Source: Prunella strophiata (lineage: Eukaryota > Chordata > Aves > Passeriformes > Prunellidae). Taken from it: a stretch of 64,000 nt of DNA. Both the position numbers and the translations under genes were made by a program. Under the pieces are notes generated by a model. That model was not told where the DNA came from, made no database searches, and was given only the letters and a program-made list of their open reading frames with translations. The stretch spans positions 62,001-126,000 of the forward strand of contig JAZBQD010000006.1 in NCBI GenBank assembly GCA_036583965.1. The letters are read 5' to 3'. Positions 10,546 through 21,433 of the stretch are shown here, piece by piece (position 1 is the stretch's first letter; every line of letters begins with the position of its first letter).

Positions 10546-10905
10546 TGGGTGCGTCATCTGGATGCAAGCGAATACTGAAGAAACAGTCTTTTAAATCAGT
10601 AACAGTTAAACTTCCAATCCTTTGGAATCATAACAGGAGAAGGTAAACCCTGATTGCAAAGAACCCATCTCTTGAATTACCTCATTTATTTTTCTGAGAT
10701 CCTGCAATAATCGCCATTTCCACTAGCTGGCTTTTAATTACAAAATCTAGAGTGTTTCCAGAGGCTGTTAGTTGGAGTTAGGTGACCTTTGTTTAACTGT
10801 TCCTCTACTAACTGCTCTAATACAGCAAGTTTTTTCTTCTGGTATGGGCCATGGATTATCCATATCGGGCATGTGGGATGTCCATGTGAGCTTTAATGTA
10901 TTTCT
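10546..10905 (-). pseudogene. Class II ERV reverse transcriptase fragment, left copy
   Basis: This is the reverse complement of 18191-18556. It encodes the start of a betaretrovirus-like RT (fingers region up to a DLKDCFF motif) and then ends at the LTR. Small indels relative to the right copy break the frame. The catalytic YxDD block is absent from both copies. Confidence 0.75.
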
Positions 10906-10934
10906 GTTCATCAACAGCTTTTGTTAGGAATCAG

Positions 10935-11410
10935 GTTTCTAGTTTAGACCCCATTGTGAGAGGATGTCTCTTCCCCAAGAACTGTGTCAGCACCTTACAA
11001 TAAATGGTCTTGTAGTGGCCAACACAACCTTCGGGTCCTCAAATGTGACTGAGTGTAAGCTACAGTAGCTTTCACAGTGACCACCAACACCTGCCAGTTG
11101 GTCCAGTGTGGGTACGATGGTCCAGTCCTGTGGCCATTTCAATTTCGATATCAGAGTGACGTCTTGCTCCAGTATCTATCAGGCCAATGAGGGTGATGGC
11201 TTTCCTGAGGTGCTTCAGGACACAGGTGAGTTGAGGCCACCCGCAGCTGATGCGCCTGGTCCACGCCATGAAAGATGTGTTGCTCTGTGAGTCTGGCAGG
11301 AGAAAAGCTCGTGCTATGTTCAGTCCTTTGGGTAAAAACATGGAGGGTCTGGACATAAAGCTAACACTGTAATTTCCTGTGGAACAAAGTTGCAGATAAC
11401 ACAGTTGCAA
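10935..11410 (-). pseudogene. Class II ERV protease fragment, left copy
   Basis: This matches 17679-18140 on the other arm. The aspartic-protease signature LIDTGA is present but followed at once by a frame change relative to the right copy, so the flap region is read in another frame. Retroviral protease works as a homodimer cleaving Gag-Pol (known). This copy is inactive by sequence. Confidence 0.75.
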
Positions 11411-11674
11411 TGGACATAAAAACCGTTATTGCATGGAATTTGTTCACTCCCAATATTAAAGAACTGACGTGGTTGTGGCTCAGTCCCCATTGTCCTGTGG
11501 CTAGGTGGAGCAAGGAGCAGTTTAGGGTTACTGGCTGGGCGTAGACAGCTCCAGTCTGGTACCTGGGGACCATTGTGTTCGGTTAGCCTGCAAAAATCTG
11601 CTGCAGTTCTGTGGTTGCTTGGTGCCTTGTAGTGTTCTCGGGCCCATGGTTACAGTGGTTCTTGTGTCCTTGGA
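11411..11674 (-). pseudogene. Class II ERV gag 3'/pro 5' remnant, cut by the gap
   Basis: Matches 17403-17678 in reverse complement. No intact frame is present. The sequence is cut off by the N gap, so it is unknown whether the rest of gag exists on this arm. Confidence 0.7.
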
Positions 11675-12174
11675 NNNNNNNNNNNNNNNNNNNNNNNNNN
11701 NNNNNNNNNNNNNNNNNNNNNNNNNNNNNNNNNNNNNNNNNNNNNNNNNNNNNNNNNNNNNNNNNNNNNNNNNNNNNNNNNNNNNNNNNNNNNNNNNNNN
11801 NNNNNNNNNNNNNNNNNNNNNNNNNNNNNNNNNNNNNNNNNNNNNNNNNNNNNNNNNNNNNNNNNNNNNNNNNNNNNNNNNNNNNNNNNNNNNNNNNNNN
11901 NNNNNNNNNNNNNNNNNNNNNNNNNNNNNNNNNNNNNNNNNNNNNNNNNNNNNNNNNNNNNNNNNNNNNNNNNNNNNNNNNNNNNNNNNNNNNNNNNNNN
12001 NNNNNNNNNNNNNNNNNNNNNNNNNNNNNNNNNNNNNNNNNNNNNNNNNNNNNNNNNNNNNNNNNNNNNNNNNNNNNNNNNNNNNNNNNNNNNNNNNNNN
12101 NNNNNNNNNNNNNNNNNNNNNNNNNNNNNNNNNNNNNNNNNNNNNNNNNNNNNNNNNNNNNNNNNNNNNNNNNN
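11675..12174. other. Assembly gap of 500 N
   Basis: Exactly 500 N, a conventional size for a gap of unknown length. It lies at the inner edge of the left palindrome arm; sequence on its right does not continue the arm. Palindrome geometry around the spacer is therefore unverified. Confidence 0.99.
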
Positions 12175-12610
12175 GTGCCAAAAAGCCATCAAGGACATCC
12201 CATGCTGCTGGGACAGTGATGTCATCCACGTTGTGTCATTGGGGCAGTGGCGTTCACTGGGGGAGACTGTGGGCCCCCTCGAGTGCCACCCACTCCTCGT
12301 GTCACCAAGAAACTCTCAAGTGCCACCCTGAGACCGAATGGTGCCACAGGACAGGTGTCCTGCCCGTTTCCCTGGGCCACCTGTTGCGGTGTCCCGTTTC
12401 CCCGCAGGTCCCTGGGGGTGGCCGAGGACGGTCACCTGCTGCTTGGCCTGTCCATGGTGGCCGTGTCCTGCCAGGTGGCCCCCATTGGGGGGAGGGGCAA
12501 CTGGGCACATCAGGCCACCAGTGTGCAGGCCCTGCGGGTGGCGGGGTGTGTGGGTGACGTCACCCTCCTGCCCCTTTCCGGCAGGTGCCAATTCCGTGGA
12601 CATTTCACGC
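12175..12610 (+). pseudogene. 3' end of another copy of the helical host gene, truncated by the gap
   Basis: The first 60 bp encode a (C)QKAI(K)DIP-like end followed by the GACAGTGATGTCA stretch. That is the same domain end seen at 8845-8900, 20160-20210 and 34715-34775. Downstream, 12415-12595 lies between two CAG/GT dinucleotides and is open, but no homology was recognised. Confidence 0.55.
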
Positions 12611-12767
12611 TGGGTGTGCAGGGAGATCAAAGTGGGCATGAGAGAATCCAAAGGAACAATGGGAAGCATCCCCTGAATTGAATGGATGGAAAAAGGGATT
12701 TGCCTTTTGCAACAGTCAGGGCTTGGGTGCTCCTGTCCCCGCTTTGGGCTGCAGCGTTTCCAGGAAT

Positions 12768-12850
12768 AGGCTGTGGCAGACAGTGTCCAAAGGCCTTGGC
12801 TGAAGTCCAAATAGACAACTCACAACCTCTCTACATCCACCAGGAGGGTA
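12768..12850 (-). mobile_element. CR1 LINE fragment (reverse transcriptase end)
   Basis: The minus strand encodes a DFS..(K/Q)G/AF-DTV(C/S)HS-like stretch with one frameshift, which is the well-known CR1 reverse-transcriptase segment common in bird genomes. The nucleotide pattern (ACAGTGTC-CAAAGGCCTT) also fits CR1. It is only about 80 bp long and dead. Confidence 0.7.
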
Positions 12851-12989
12851 CTCTTATGAGAGGAGACCATGGTTGGTCAAATATGACCTACCCCCCTCCT
12901 AACCCCCTGCTGGCTCGGTCTGATACTCTGCCACCCTAGATGCTGCACATGACACTCGTATAAAATTCCTCCGTTATCTTGCCACTGCT

Positions 12990-13640
12990 AGGCCGGCTGA
13001 CTGGTTCTGCTGCCGCTGCTTTCTGCCCCAACCTGGCACTGCAGTAGGGGGAGGAGCCGCGGCTCCCCGACAAGGGAGGCAGCTGGTTCTTGTGACAGTG
13101 GCCGGCAGCCCGGCGTGAGAGAACATCCAGCCCCCCTGCAGCACATCCAGCCACCCCTGCCAGCACATCCAGCCTTCCTGCACCACATCCCGTCCCCTTT
13201 GCACCACAGCTGGCAGCCCTGCACTGAAGAGCACATCAGCCCCCTGCACCCATCCACCCCCTGCAGCACATCCAGATCCCTCCTGCAGCACATCCAGCCT
13301 CCTGGCACCACATCCTGCCTGCTGCACTACAAATCCAGCCCTCCAGCCGCCTGCCTCGAGCCTGCAGCTTGGTTCCTTGGCAGCGGTGCCTGCAGCACCA
13401 GCCAGCGATGGTCCATCGCTGGCTCCCGCCATCTCCAGCGGGGCCCAGCTCCCATTTGGAAATGTGACTGGGTGCTGAAGAAGAAAAAAAAATCCCCATC
13501 CTCCTTGGCCGCTCCCAGCTGCTCTGCTCCCCGCTGCTTTCCCTCGGGTCACCCAGGGATAGGGACAGGGACAGCAGCGATCACCAACAGCCGTCCCCTC
13601 GCAGGGATGTGCCCTCGCAGCTGGGTCTGGCCATGACCGG
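12990..13640 (+). repeat. GC-rich dispersed segment, copy 3 (spacer)
   Basis: This is a diverged copy of 1-480 and 29885-30372. It has the same order: GCTGC-rich start, GACAAGGGAGGCAGC, GACAGTGGC(C/T)GGCAGCC, then repeated CACATCCAGCC words. It carries extra CACATCCAG units, showing local tandem expansion. Confidence 0.65.
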
Positions 13641-13799
13641 CTGCAAATCTGAAAGATCAACATTCCCTGGAACCAGCATCTCCGGCCGTGCCTTGGGGTA
13701 CCTGTGGATCCTCATCTTGTTCACGGGGCGGAGAGCGGGGTCCCGACAGGCTGTGGCCTGGGTTCTGCCCCAGGATGTGGAATTTTTTTGGGGTCGCCC

Positions 13800-14230
13800 A
13801 TCTTGGGAAGATGATGAATTCTGACTCCGGTTCTTAGAGAGGCTTAGATTTATTATTTTGTGTTGGCTATCTTTATTAAAGAACACTATCTAAACTAATA
13901 CTAAAGAATAGAGAGTGATACTTCCGAAGCCTAAAAGATAATATTAAAAAACATGTGCTCTCTCCAGAGCCCTGACAACAGTTTTGGTCATTAATCAAAA
14001 GAATTCACTGCAAACCGTAAACATCACACCTAGTTGGTAAACCATGTCCAACCACATTCCAAAGCAGCAAAACACAGGAGAAGCAAATAAGACAATATAT
14101 TTTCCTTTTTCTCTGGGGCTTCTTCAGCTTCCCAGGAGAAGAGTCCTGGCAAGGGAATTTTTCCAGAAAATATACTGGCACAGGAGGAAGCGGGAGAAGG
14201 GAAAACGCCGGGGGGATTTGCGAGAACATT
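13800..14230 (-). mobile_element. Solo LTR of a songbird ERVL-type family, minus strand
   Basis: Read on the minus strand it contains a purine/AT block around CAACACAAAATAATAAATC, a GAATTC..CATCTTCCC end and an upstream region with a GGAATGTGGTTGGACATGG stretch. I recognise this overall pattern from ERVL-type LTRs that are abundant in songbirds. Exact TG...CA ends were not fixed. No internal ERVL region adjoins it. Confidence 0.5.
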
Positions 14231-14579
14231 GGCTGCTTGGTGGGTGGCAGGCAGTTGAAGCAGAAGCATAAGTGAATCCCCCATCAGGGGATGGGCATGG
14301 GCTGTCCCCGGGACCCCAGATCCAGGGACCCCAATGACACCACAGCGCAGAGCTGGGGAAGTCAATGAGCGAATGAGTCTGGGCTCCGGCAGTGGCAGTG
14401 TTGCTGCCCTGCCCACTGGGTCTGGGTCCATTGGCCCTCACCACCAGGGCCCGGTCCCCCCTCCCACCCACCAGGTCTGGTCCGCAGTGCCTGCTACTGC
14501 TGCTGGGCTTCTGACAAAAAAGAGAAAATTAGAAGAAAAAGATGAAAAAGAAGGGGAAAGAGCTACCATCTTCACTGAC
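14231..14579. other. Unassigned spacer sequence
   Basis: This is GC-moderate sequence with an A-rich stretch (14515-14565). No coding, repeat or RNA signal was recognised. Confidence 0.4.
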
Positions 14580-15005
14580 TGTAAGGAATGTGGCCCCCTT
14601 TGGTGCGGAATAAGAAACTATCCTTTGTCTCCTTAAAAAGGACACAGCCAGAAGTTTCTCTCTCATCACTTATCAAGGACCCTATAGGACAAAGGAGACT
14701 TACTTAAATTTAAGACAGCTAACCTGATGGAGCCAAGAAGTCTCCGCCTGGGCAATTACTAAAAATAAAGTGAACAAGGAAACTAATTGCTTTTGTAAGG
14801 TGTTTTACTAGGTACAAGGCTTGCACCTAGATCAGCTTTTTTCTTTCTTATTTTTGCCCTTTTATTGAAACATTTTTGTTTCCAACATGACTGCAGAACC
14901 ATCCTGCTCATTATGCCTCTTCTGCCAGGTGCTGGGCTAACCCTAGAATGTATTATAACTCACCAATAGCTTAAAGGAATCTGGTTCAGAGTGAAAAATA
15001 ATACA
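14580..15005 (+). mobile_element. 5' LTR of the class II (ERVK-like) provirus
   Basis: The LTR appears to start TGTAAGGAATGTGGCC and end ...AATACA, two bases before a primer-binding site (15008-15024). AT-rich U5-like sequence and AATAAA-like words lie within it. The order LTR, primer site, gag, pro, RT supports a plus-strand provirus. The start is an estimate from the TG dinucleotide. Confidence 0.6.
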
Positions 15006-15007
15006 TG

Positions 15008-15024
15008 TGGCGCCTAACAGGGAC
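15008..15024 (+). promoter_or_regulatory. Primer-binding site, lysine-tRNA type
   Basis: TGGCGCCTAACAGGGAC closely resembles the site used by viruses primed with tRNA-Lys3 (TGGCGCCCGAACAGGGAC), with a short indel. It fixes the LTR edge and the plus orientation of the provirus. Confidence 0.75.
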
Positions 15025-16590
15025 AGATTCTATAATAATAGACACGCTTTTGGATTTGATGGGCCCTCCATCAATAGGACTTTTTCTCAGGTCCGCATTT
15101 GGATTTTTGCAGTCCTGCAGTCTTGGGTTTTTTGGTTTGGCGCCTTAAAAAACCCCAGTAAAAAGGGAATCTGTGACCAGAGAGGGGGTCTCAGATCCAA
15201 AGCCCCACAGCGTGGTGAAAGGGGCTGGGACCAGATCAGGCTGAAGACTTGTCTTGCTGCAAATTCAAGAACCTCTGCAAATATAGCTGGTAGTGGCCGA
15301 GCCACAGCTGAGAGACAAGCTGCTTTTCCAGACTCGGGAGTTTCATAAAAGACCAGGAAGGACAGCTTTCTCTGTTTTGTTAACCTGTCCTTTGGGAGAG
15401 AAACATAGACTCAACTGTCAGAGAAGTGCAGGAACTTTATTTTTAATTTGAACGATGAGTTAATTCAAGGTTTAAAAATTTCAGGCAAGAAACAACTTAA
15501 AAACTTAGCAATGGGTTTCACGAGAGTTCCCAAACCTGAAGTGGTCAGAGACCACCCCTTTAGAGCTCGGGGATACTGTTAGATTAAAATTATATAATAT
15601 CAGAAAAATAAGAGCAAAGCTTAAAGCGCATCCAATTTTAGACGTGTTGTAATTTGTAAGTTTTACATTGCTACAAACAAACCTGAAACCAGAGGCAAAA
15701 TTTTGGGAGGGCCAGCCACAAGGTGAGCCAGACCACTGGCCCACCTCCGGCTCCTCACAACCTTGGAAAAAAAAGAAACAGATTTGCTTTGGGCCAGATA
15801 GTCTGAAGCCTTTTTCCTCCCACGCATCTAAAACCTGAGAAATATCCCTCCTTTCCTCTCAAAAGTATCTCAGACGACACAAAATCCATTAATTTTGGCA
15901 GCAAAACTGAACAAAGCCAGCTGAAATCCTGCTCTGTGATTTAATACTCCATGTTGCTGACAGCCATGGCCACAGAAGCTGCGAAGTGTTCTCCCCTTGT
16001 GGGCGTGTCCCATCCTCGGCTCACCTTACGTCACGCAGCTCCTGGCCCATCAGGACATGGGCCCACCCTTCTGTGGCCTGGGCCAGATCCTCCTCCCTGC
16101 CCCTGCCTCCCTGCCCACTCCCCGGGACGACACAACAACCCCGACCTGCCCTTCATGAGAACCAGATTTGGCCTGCTGGAAACAATGGTGCCCAAATGGC
16201 GGCGCCTCACGGGGATGGGATGAAACGGAACTGATTCCAAACAATAAATACTCCTACACATCCCAGAGGGCCTCTCAAATCGGAGGATGATTTTATACAC
16301 GAAAGAAAAACAGATACCTGGCGAGAGTAAGAAAAGCGGCAGTCCAGGAAGGCGAATGGAACATAGCTTCAAAACTTAAAGTGTTTCCCGTGAAATAGAC
16401 AGCTGCGGAAGGTCCACACTGGAACCAGTCAGCTTCACAGAATTCAAAGAAATTTGCAAAGCCTCTCTCCTTACCTGGGAGGATTCAGCATATTTCAGGG
16501 TTGTTACAAGCTACCTTTACAGCAAAATGTATTAAACCAAAAATCATGATCTAAAGCAATTTTTTACCTCACTACTTGCCCACCGAGTAT
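15025..16590 (+). pseudogene. Leader and 5' gag region of the class II provirus
   Basis: Many short frames and no long one. A proline-rich stretch near 16050-16140 could be the spacer domain between matrix and capsid. Matrix was not recognised. It is called a gag remnant because of its position between the primer site and the capsid block at 16600. Confidence 0.45.
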
Positions 16591-16599
16591 TCCTCTGTG

Positions 16600-17330
16600 G
16601 GAACTGGTGGTGGAAACATTTATTAAATGCCTTTTAAGAGGTTATACAGGAACTCAGTCGCTGCAAATATTACTAGAGATCAGCTTGAGGGGTAGGACCC
16701 ATGCCCACGCAGACCCACCAGCACAGGCAAGGACACTTAACAGACAATCCTTCAGGATATCTGGGAAGAGCAGCAAAACTGCCCTATTCCAAGTGCCTGA
16801 TGGCACAAACCTCAACTAGATTTTTACATATAAAACAGGGTTGGATGCACCATAGTATTAAATTTTTGGCCCTTAAAATTAGCATTGTTAAACAAATTCC
16901 AAATAGAGTGAGCCAACAGAACTATTAAAAAAGCAGCGGCTTGCAATTTCCAATCAAAATCCAAACTGCAAAGGTATTGCGCACATTACCACACGGCACC
17001 GAGCCCGACCCTAACAAAGTCTAGTGGGATGCTTGAACAGACTGGGGACCCCTGAACATGCAGCCCAATGCCGGCAGAGTGCTAGCTTAATGCTATCACT
17101 ACAGCTACAGGAAAACCTTTAAACAGCAGTACAAATCGCTGCAGAGATTCAACACCGACTCTAAACAGAAGCTCTAACAACATTTAAAGCAGCAATTGAA
17201 AATCAACAGATTCTAAGGGATATGTACTATTCCTGTGGTAGGAGAGGTCACCTTAAGAAAGAATGTCCAAAGCTGAGAAGGAGACCAGCTCCCAGAAACA
17301 GTGATACAGAAGACCTTATCAAAATACTAA
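16600..17330 (+). pseudogene. Class II ERV gag: capsid C-terminal half and nucleocapsid
   Basis: Broken frames show an IKQG...KF...KQIPN stretch (about 16830-16900), which fits the major homology region and following helix of betaretroviral capsid. A nucleocapsid zinc knuckle follows (YYSCGRRGHLKKEC, about 17222-17266), in which the first cysteine of the CCHC pattern is replaced by tyrosine. The knuckle binds genomic RNA in functional viruses. Frameshifts and stops rule out an intact Gag. Confidence 0.7.
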
Positions 17331-17678
17331 CAATTTTCACCCAGCACAGGGCTATTCCTATCCTCTTCAGGAAAACTCGCAACAGAGCACGACTCAGTGG
17401 CGTCCAAGGACACAAGAACCACTGTACCATGGGCCAGAGAACACTACAGGCAACCAAGCACAGAACTGCAGCAGATTTTTGCAGGACTAACGAACACAAT
17501 GTCCCCAGGTACCAGACTGGAGCTGTCTACAGCCCAGCCAGTAACACTAACTGCCATTGCTCCACCATAGCCACAGGACAATGGGGACTGAGCCACAACC
17601 ACGTCAGTTCTTAATAGTGGGAGTGAACAAGTCCCATGCAGAAGGTTTTTATGTCATTGCAACTGTGTTATCTGTCAC
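17331..17678 (+). pseudogene. Region between gag and protease (possible dUTPase remnant)
   Basis: Open to 17614 in the nucleocapsid frame. Betaretroviruses carry a dUTPase here. The later RPSMFLPKG..IA segment (about 17714) would suit its C-terminal part, but the conserved motifs are not complete, so this is a tentative call. Confidence 0.35.
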
Positions 17679-18140
17679 TTGTTCACAGGAAATTACAGTG
17701 TTAGCTTTATGTCCAGACCCTCCATGTTTTTACCCAAAGGACTGAACATAGCACGAGCTTTTCTCCTGCCAGACTCACAGAGCAACACATCTTTCATGGC
17801 GTGGACCAGGCGCATCAGCTGCGGGTGGCCTCAACTCACCTGTGTCCTGAAGCACCTCAGGAAAGCCATCACCCTCATTGGCCTGATAGATACTGGAGCA
17901 GACGTCACTCTGATATCGAAATTGAAATGGCCACAGGACTGGACCATCGTACCCACACTGGACCAACTGGCAGGTGTTGGTGGTCACTGTGAAAGCTACT
18001 GTAGCTTACACTCAGTCACATTTGAGGGACCCGAAGGTTGTGTTGCCACTACAAGACCATTTATTGTAGGTGCTGACACAGTTCTTTGGGGAAGAGACAT
18101 CCTCTCACAATGGGGTCTAAAACTAGAAACTGATTCCTAA
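17679..18140 (+). pseudogene. Class II ERV aspartic protease (right copy)
   Basis: A 153-codon frame contains the active-site LIDTGADVT (about 17883-17910), a flap-like G(V)GG region, and the carboxyl GRDIL motif typical of betaretrovirus-like proteases (W-GRD-L). It is the better preserved of the two arm copies. The frame ends with TAA at 18138, and RT resumes 51 bp later in another frame. Cellular expression is not suggested by anything seen. Confidence 0.8.
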
Positions 18141-18190
18141 CAAAAGCTGTTGATGAACAGAATACATTAAAGCTCACATGGACATCCCAC

Positions 18191-18556
18191 ATGCCGATAT
18201 GGATTAATCCATGGCCCATACCAGAAGAAAAACTTGCTGTATTAGAGCAGTTAGTAGAGGAACAGTTAAACAAAGGTCACCTAACTCCAACTAACAGCCT
18301 CTGGAACACTCTAGATTTTGTAATTAAAAAGCCAGCTAGTGGAAAATGGCGATTATTGCAGGATCTCAGAAAAATAAATGAGGTAATTCAAGAGATGGGT
18401 TCTTTGCAATCAGGTTTACCTTCTCCTGTTATGATTCCAAAGGATTGGAAGTTAACTGTTACTGATTTAAAAGACTGTTTCTTCAGTATTCGCTTGCATC
18501 CAGATGACGCACCCAGGTGTCGCCCTGATTTTTTAAGTTTCTCTAAAGCCTTCTGA
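18191..18556 (+). pseudogene. Class II ERV reverse transcriptase, N-terminal third (right copy)
   Basis: A 121-codon frame encodes the RT fingers: LVEEQL..GHL, WNT..FVIKK, SGKWRLL.DLRKIN, and DLKDCFFSI with the first catalytic aspartate region. It stops where an LTR begins, so palm YxDD, RNase H and integrase are missing. The truncated end is the same in both arms, so the event predates the palindrome. Confidence 0.85.
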
Positions 18557-18975
18557 TGTTTACATCCTTGTGCAGAACTTTCTCACACACTTTCTGTAAA
18601 TAACTTATTGTTTTGTCTTCCTCTATGGAGCAAGAGCAACTTGATGGACTGTTGAGTTGTCCAGTGGCATTGAGGAAGTAGCACTGTCACCCTCCAATGG
18701 CACTGGGATTTCAGAAAACTATAAATGGAGTCAATTTCAATAAACTTGCTCTTTTTGCTCTCTCACACCTTGCAAAGAGCTGCTGTCCGCGTTGTGTCGT
18801 TTGTGCTCCACAGTGACAACTGACCAATTGTATTATCGTGTGTGTTGTGACTGTCTGGCAAGGGCGATGTTTTTTTTTCTCAGGAGTATGGTACAGCATA
18901 GTAGAATAAAGCAATTGATCAGCCTTCTGCAATCATGCAGTCCATGCTCATTATTCCCTGCTGGGGACCGCTGCT
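18557..18975 (+). mobile_element. LTR-like element, right copy
   Basis: It contains a CTATAAAT box (about 18719), TTCAATAAACTTGC polyadenylation-type signal (about 18738) and a T9 run (18870-18878). It begins directly at the RT truncation. It is related to the fragment at 28960-29300. It may be the 3' LTR of an internally deleted provirus, but it does not resemble 14580-15005, so it more likely belongs to a different element. Confidence 0.55.
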
Positions 18976-18984
18976 ACGACAGAG

Positions 18985-19575
18985 ACTGATGGTTTTTCTT
19001 TCAGCACTGCACAGTCCTTTTCCAATGTCCCATTTCTTACAGGATGCACAGTGCTCCTTCTCCGTCGGGGAAACTTTCTTGGGTGGCTTTTCCTGAGCTG
19101 CCTTCTTGCTAGGTTGGGATTAACCCTTTCTGTTGGGCCCCTGTCTCAAACACCTTCCAGGCAAGCTCTAGTATTTCATCTCTGTCTTGAACTCCCTTTA
19201 TCTTTCCTTCTTATACCGTTTGAAGCCTGACCCAGAAACAAGAGTACTAAATGTGCTTCCCATCAGCTGATTCAGGATCTAGATCAGTATATTTAATGGC
19301 AGTTTCTCTTCACCTGTTTAAAAAATCTGTGGCTGATTCATCATAATTTTGCCTCACTTGGCAAATCTTTGACCAATTTACAGCTTTAGAGACTCCATGT
19401 TTTATCCCACATACCACGAGGCTTTGGTATCATTTTAATTTTGCCATCTGCTCTGGTGTATTTCCATCCCACCCAGGGTTTGCAAGGGGAAATATCTCAG
19501 TGACAGCGCCTTGAAGCAGCTCCCTGGCTGTGCTCCCCTCGAGGAAATTTGTGATGGTTTTATTGGCCACTCGTA
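18985..19575 (-). pseudogene. Class I (gammaretrovirus-like) gag fragment, right copy
   Basis: This is the reverse complement of 9480-10080 with the same capsid and zinc-knuckle remnants and the same stops in the parts checked. Small indels separate the arms (for example around 19215). Confidence 0.75.
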
Positions 19576-20109
19576 TCTCAATGGGGTCGAGTAATGTGTC
19601 TGACACAGAGTTCAGATCAGCCCAGTCTGATTTATATAGAGGGCATTTATTTACTTACAGGCTATACGGTGCACACATAAACTGATAGATTATATTGTAC
19701 CAGCCAGCAGCTAGAAGGAATCAACAATCAGTATCGGTATCAAATACCATATCAAATTGCTGGTAATCAATAACAATGTGCAAAAGGCAATACAAAAGTG
19801 CAAAAGGCAATACAAAAAGTACAAAAGGCAATATAAAAGTACAAAAGGCAATGTAAAAGTGCAGAAGCCAATTATTAAATTGTCATTTATGGCCCAGCTC
19901 TGCTGCAGGCACAGTGGAAAGCTGGAAGCTGCTGAGGGGACTCATTCACCCCGTGTCCCCTGTTCCTGAGTGTACCCAGAGTGTCCCTGAGTGTCCCCAG
20001 TGACGTCACCCAAAGAATTCCATCAGGATTTGGGACAATTTCAATGAAAATTCCCAAAAAATTCCCCAAATTTGTCTGAAATCCCAAGCAGGGAGGGGAC
20101 AGATGACAT

Positions 20110-21153
20110 CAGCGATGTCCCTGATGATGTCACAGTGCTGTGATGACATCACGGCAGTGACATCACTGTCCTGAATCAACCTCGGGATGTCCTTAATGGC
20201 TCTTTGGCAATGCTCGGCCACTGGGGCCACCATAGAGATTCAAGAGAAGGGAGTGGATCTTCTCAAATGTTTCCTCCACCTGAACGTGTGGTTCAGGCGG
20301 GGGTGCCGGTCTCCCACATCCTCTTGGCCTCCACAGCTTCGTCCATCAAGGCCTCAGGGACACCAGGGGATGCCTCCTTTGTCTCCTCCACGGTGGCCTC
20401 CATGGCCCTGAGCTGGTATTGCATGTCCCAGGTGAACATGGTGCCTCTGTCACACATGTCCACAAAGCGCTTCAGCAGCCCCAGGGCGACCTCCAACTGC
20501 TTTCTCACCATGGCGGCCGTTGCTGCCTCACGGGTGACCTCGCTGTCCATCCTGTCTACATACCTGGCCACCTCCTCAGCCCTCTCCTCCCCACCCGTGG
20601 CCTGACCCAGTTCCATCACATTTTCCTGAGCTGTCCCATAATGGGCAGCCTCGTCCTGCAGCTCCCTGGCCCGGGCGGTGGTGTTGGCTTCCACTTCAGC
20701 CACCTCAGTGGCCACTGTCCTGAGGGTGTTGAGGAGTTTGGTGGCCTTCCTGGCCAGCCAGGCCCAGCTGTGCACAAGCCAAGCCACCGACCCCATCCGT
20801 CACTGACCTCCAATTTCACATAAAACCAGGTGGTCCATCGGGTGCTCTCATAGGCAGCCAGGGCCCTGGCTCAGGGGGGTGAGAAGAACATCAACATAAT
20901 CAGCATCATTGGGGGTGACACCACTGCGCCACCACCTGCCATGAATCCAGCTCAGGATGACATGGAACACATAGGTGATGAATTCCGCCAGCACATCGGT
21001 GAATTCCTCCAGGTTCACTGTAAAAGCGGCGTGAGGACATGAGCATGTCCTCATCCAGACTGGCCTCTGGTGGCCAGCACCTCATTCAGGATGGCCACCA
21101 CTATGATCGGCGGCTGCAGCAGGGCCGGGGGGACAGCTGTGGAGGGGAAGGGG
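20110..21153 (-). pseudogene. Exon 3 of helical host gene, right copy: near copy of exon 2 with many indels
   Basis: From about 21150 down to about 20470 this nearly repeats the exon-2 sequence of 21790-22462. The differences I found are mainly short insertions or deletions: extra bases near 21126, 21067, 21020, 20975 and 20865, and a missing base near 20802. A 167-codon frame (20293-20796) survives. Below about 20460 it switches to the exon-3 sequence shared with the left arm (GTMFTWDMQYQL...). The left arm has different, more diverged sequence in the upstream part. Confidence 0.65.
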
Positions 21154-21433
21154 GAGGTGTCAGAGACCTGCGTGCACTTGTGGCCGCCTGTTGGTGGCCC
21201 GGCCCTTGTGGGGTTTCCTTTGACTCCTCCACCTTTGCCAGCCTACTGTTCCCTCTGCCACCCCCTGCCAGCTTTCGCGTCCCCACCCACCCTGAGTCAC
21301 CCCCATCCCCCACTGCCCCCTCCCCTCACTTTCCCCCCTCCTTCTGTCACCTCCCCCCTTCCTTCCACTCCCTCCTGTCCCCTCCTGCCCCCCACAGTGT
21401 CCCCTCTGTCCCCCTCTCCTCCCCCTGTCGCAC
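21154..21433 (-). other. Intron 2 of helical host gene, right copy
   Basis: Bounded by the GTGCGA donor at 21433 and a GTCCCC-adjacent acceptor near 21153. The left intron (7616-7976, 361 bp) is about 80 bp longer. It is C-rich on the plus strand and non-coding. Confidence 0.55.

Larger units (their letters stand above)
1..11674 (+). repeat. Left arm of a large inverted repeat (palindrome)
   Basis: Read in reverse complement, this arm matches 17403-30372 block for block: position 1 pairs with about 30372 and 11674 with about 17403. Shared blocks are the GC-rich outer segment, LTR cluster, satellite, CpG island, helical host gene, class I gag fragment, LTR and class II RT/protease. Inner blocks look almost identical by eye, while the outermost 500 bp show several percent differences. 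The arm continues beyond the left window edge and stops inside at a 500-bp N gap, so neither end is a true breakpoint. Confidence 0.9.

Noticed and set aside
11528..12557. Frames spanning the N gap
   Set aside because: They consist mostly of unknown residues.
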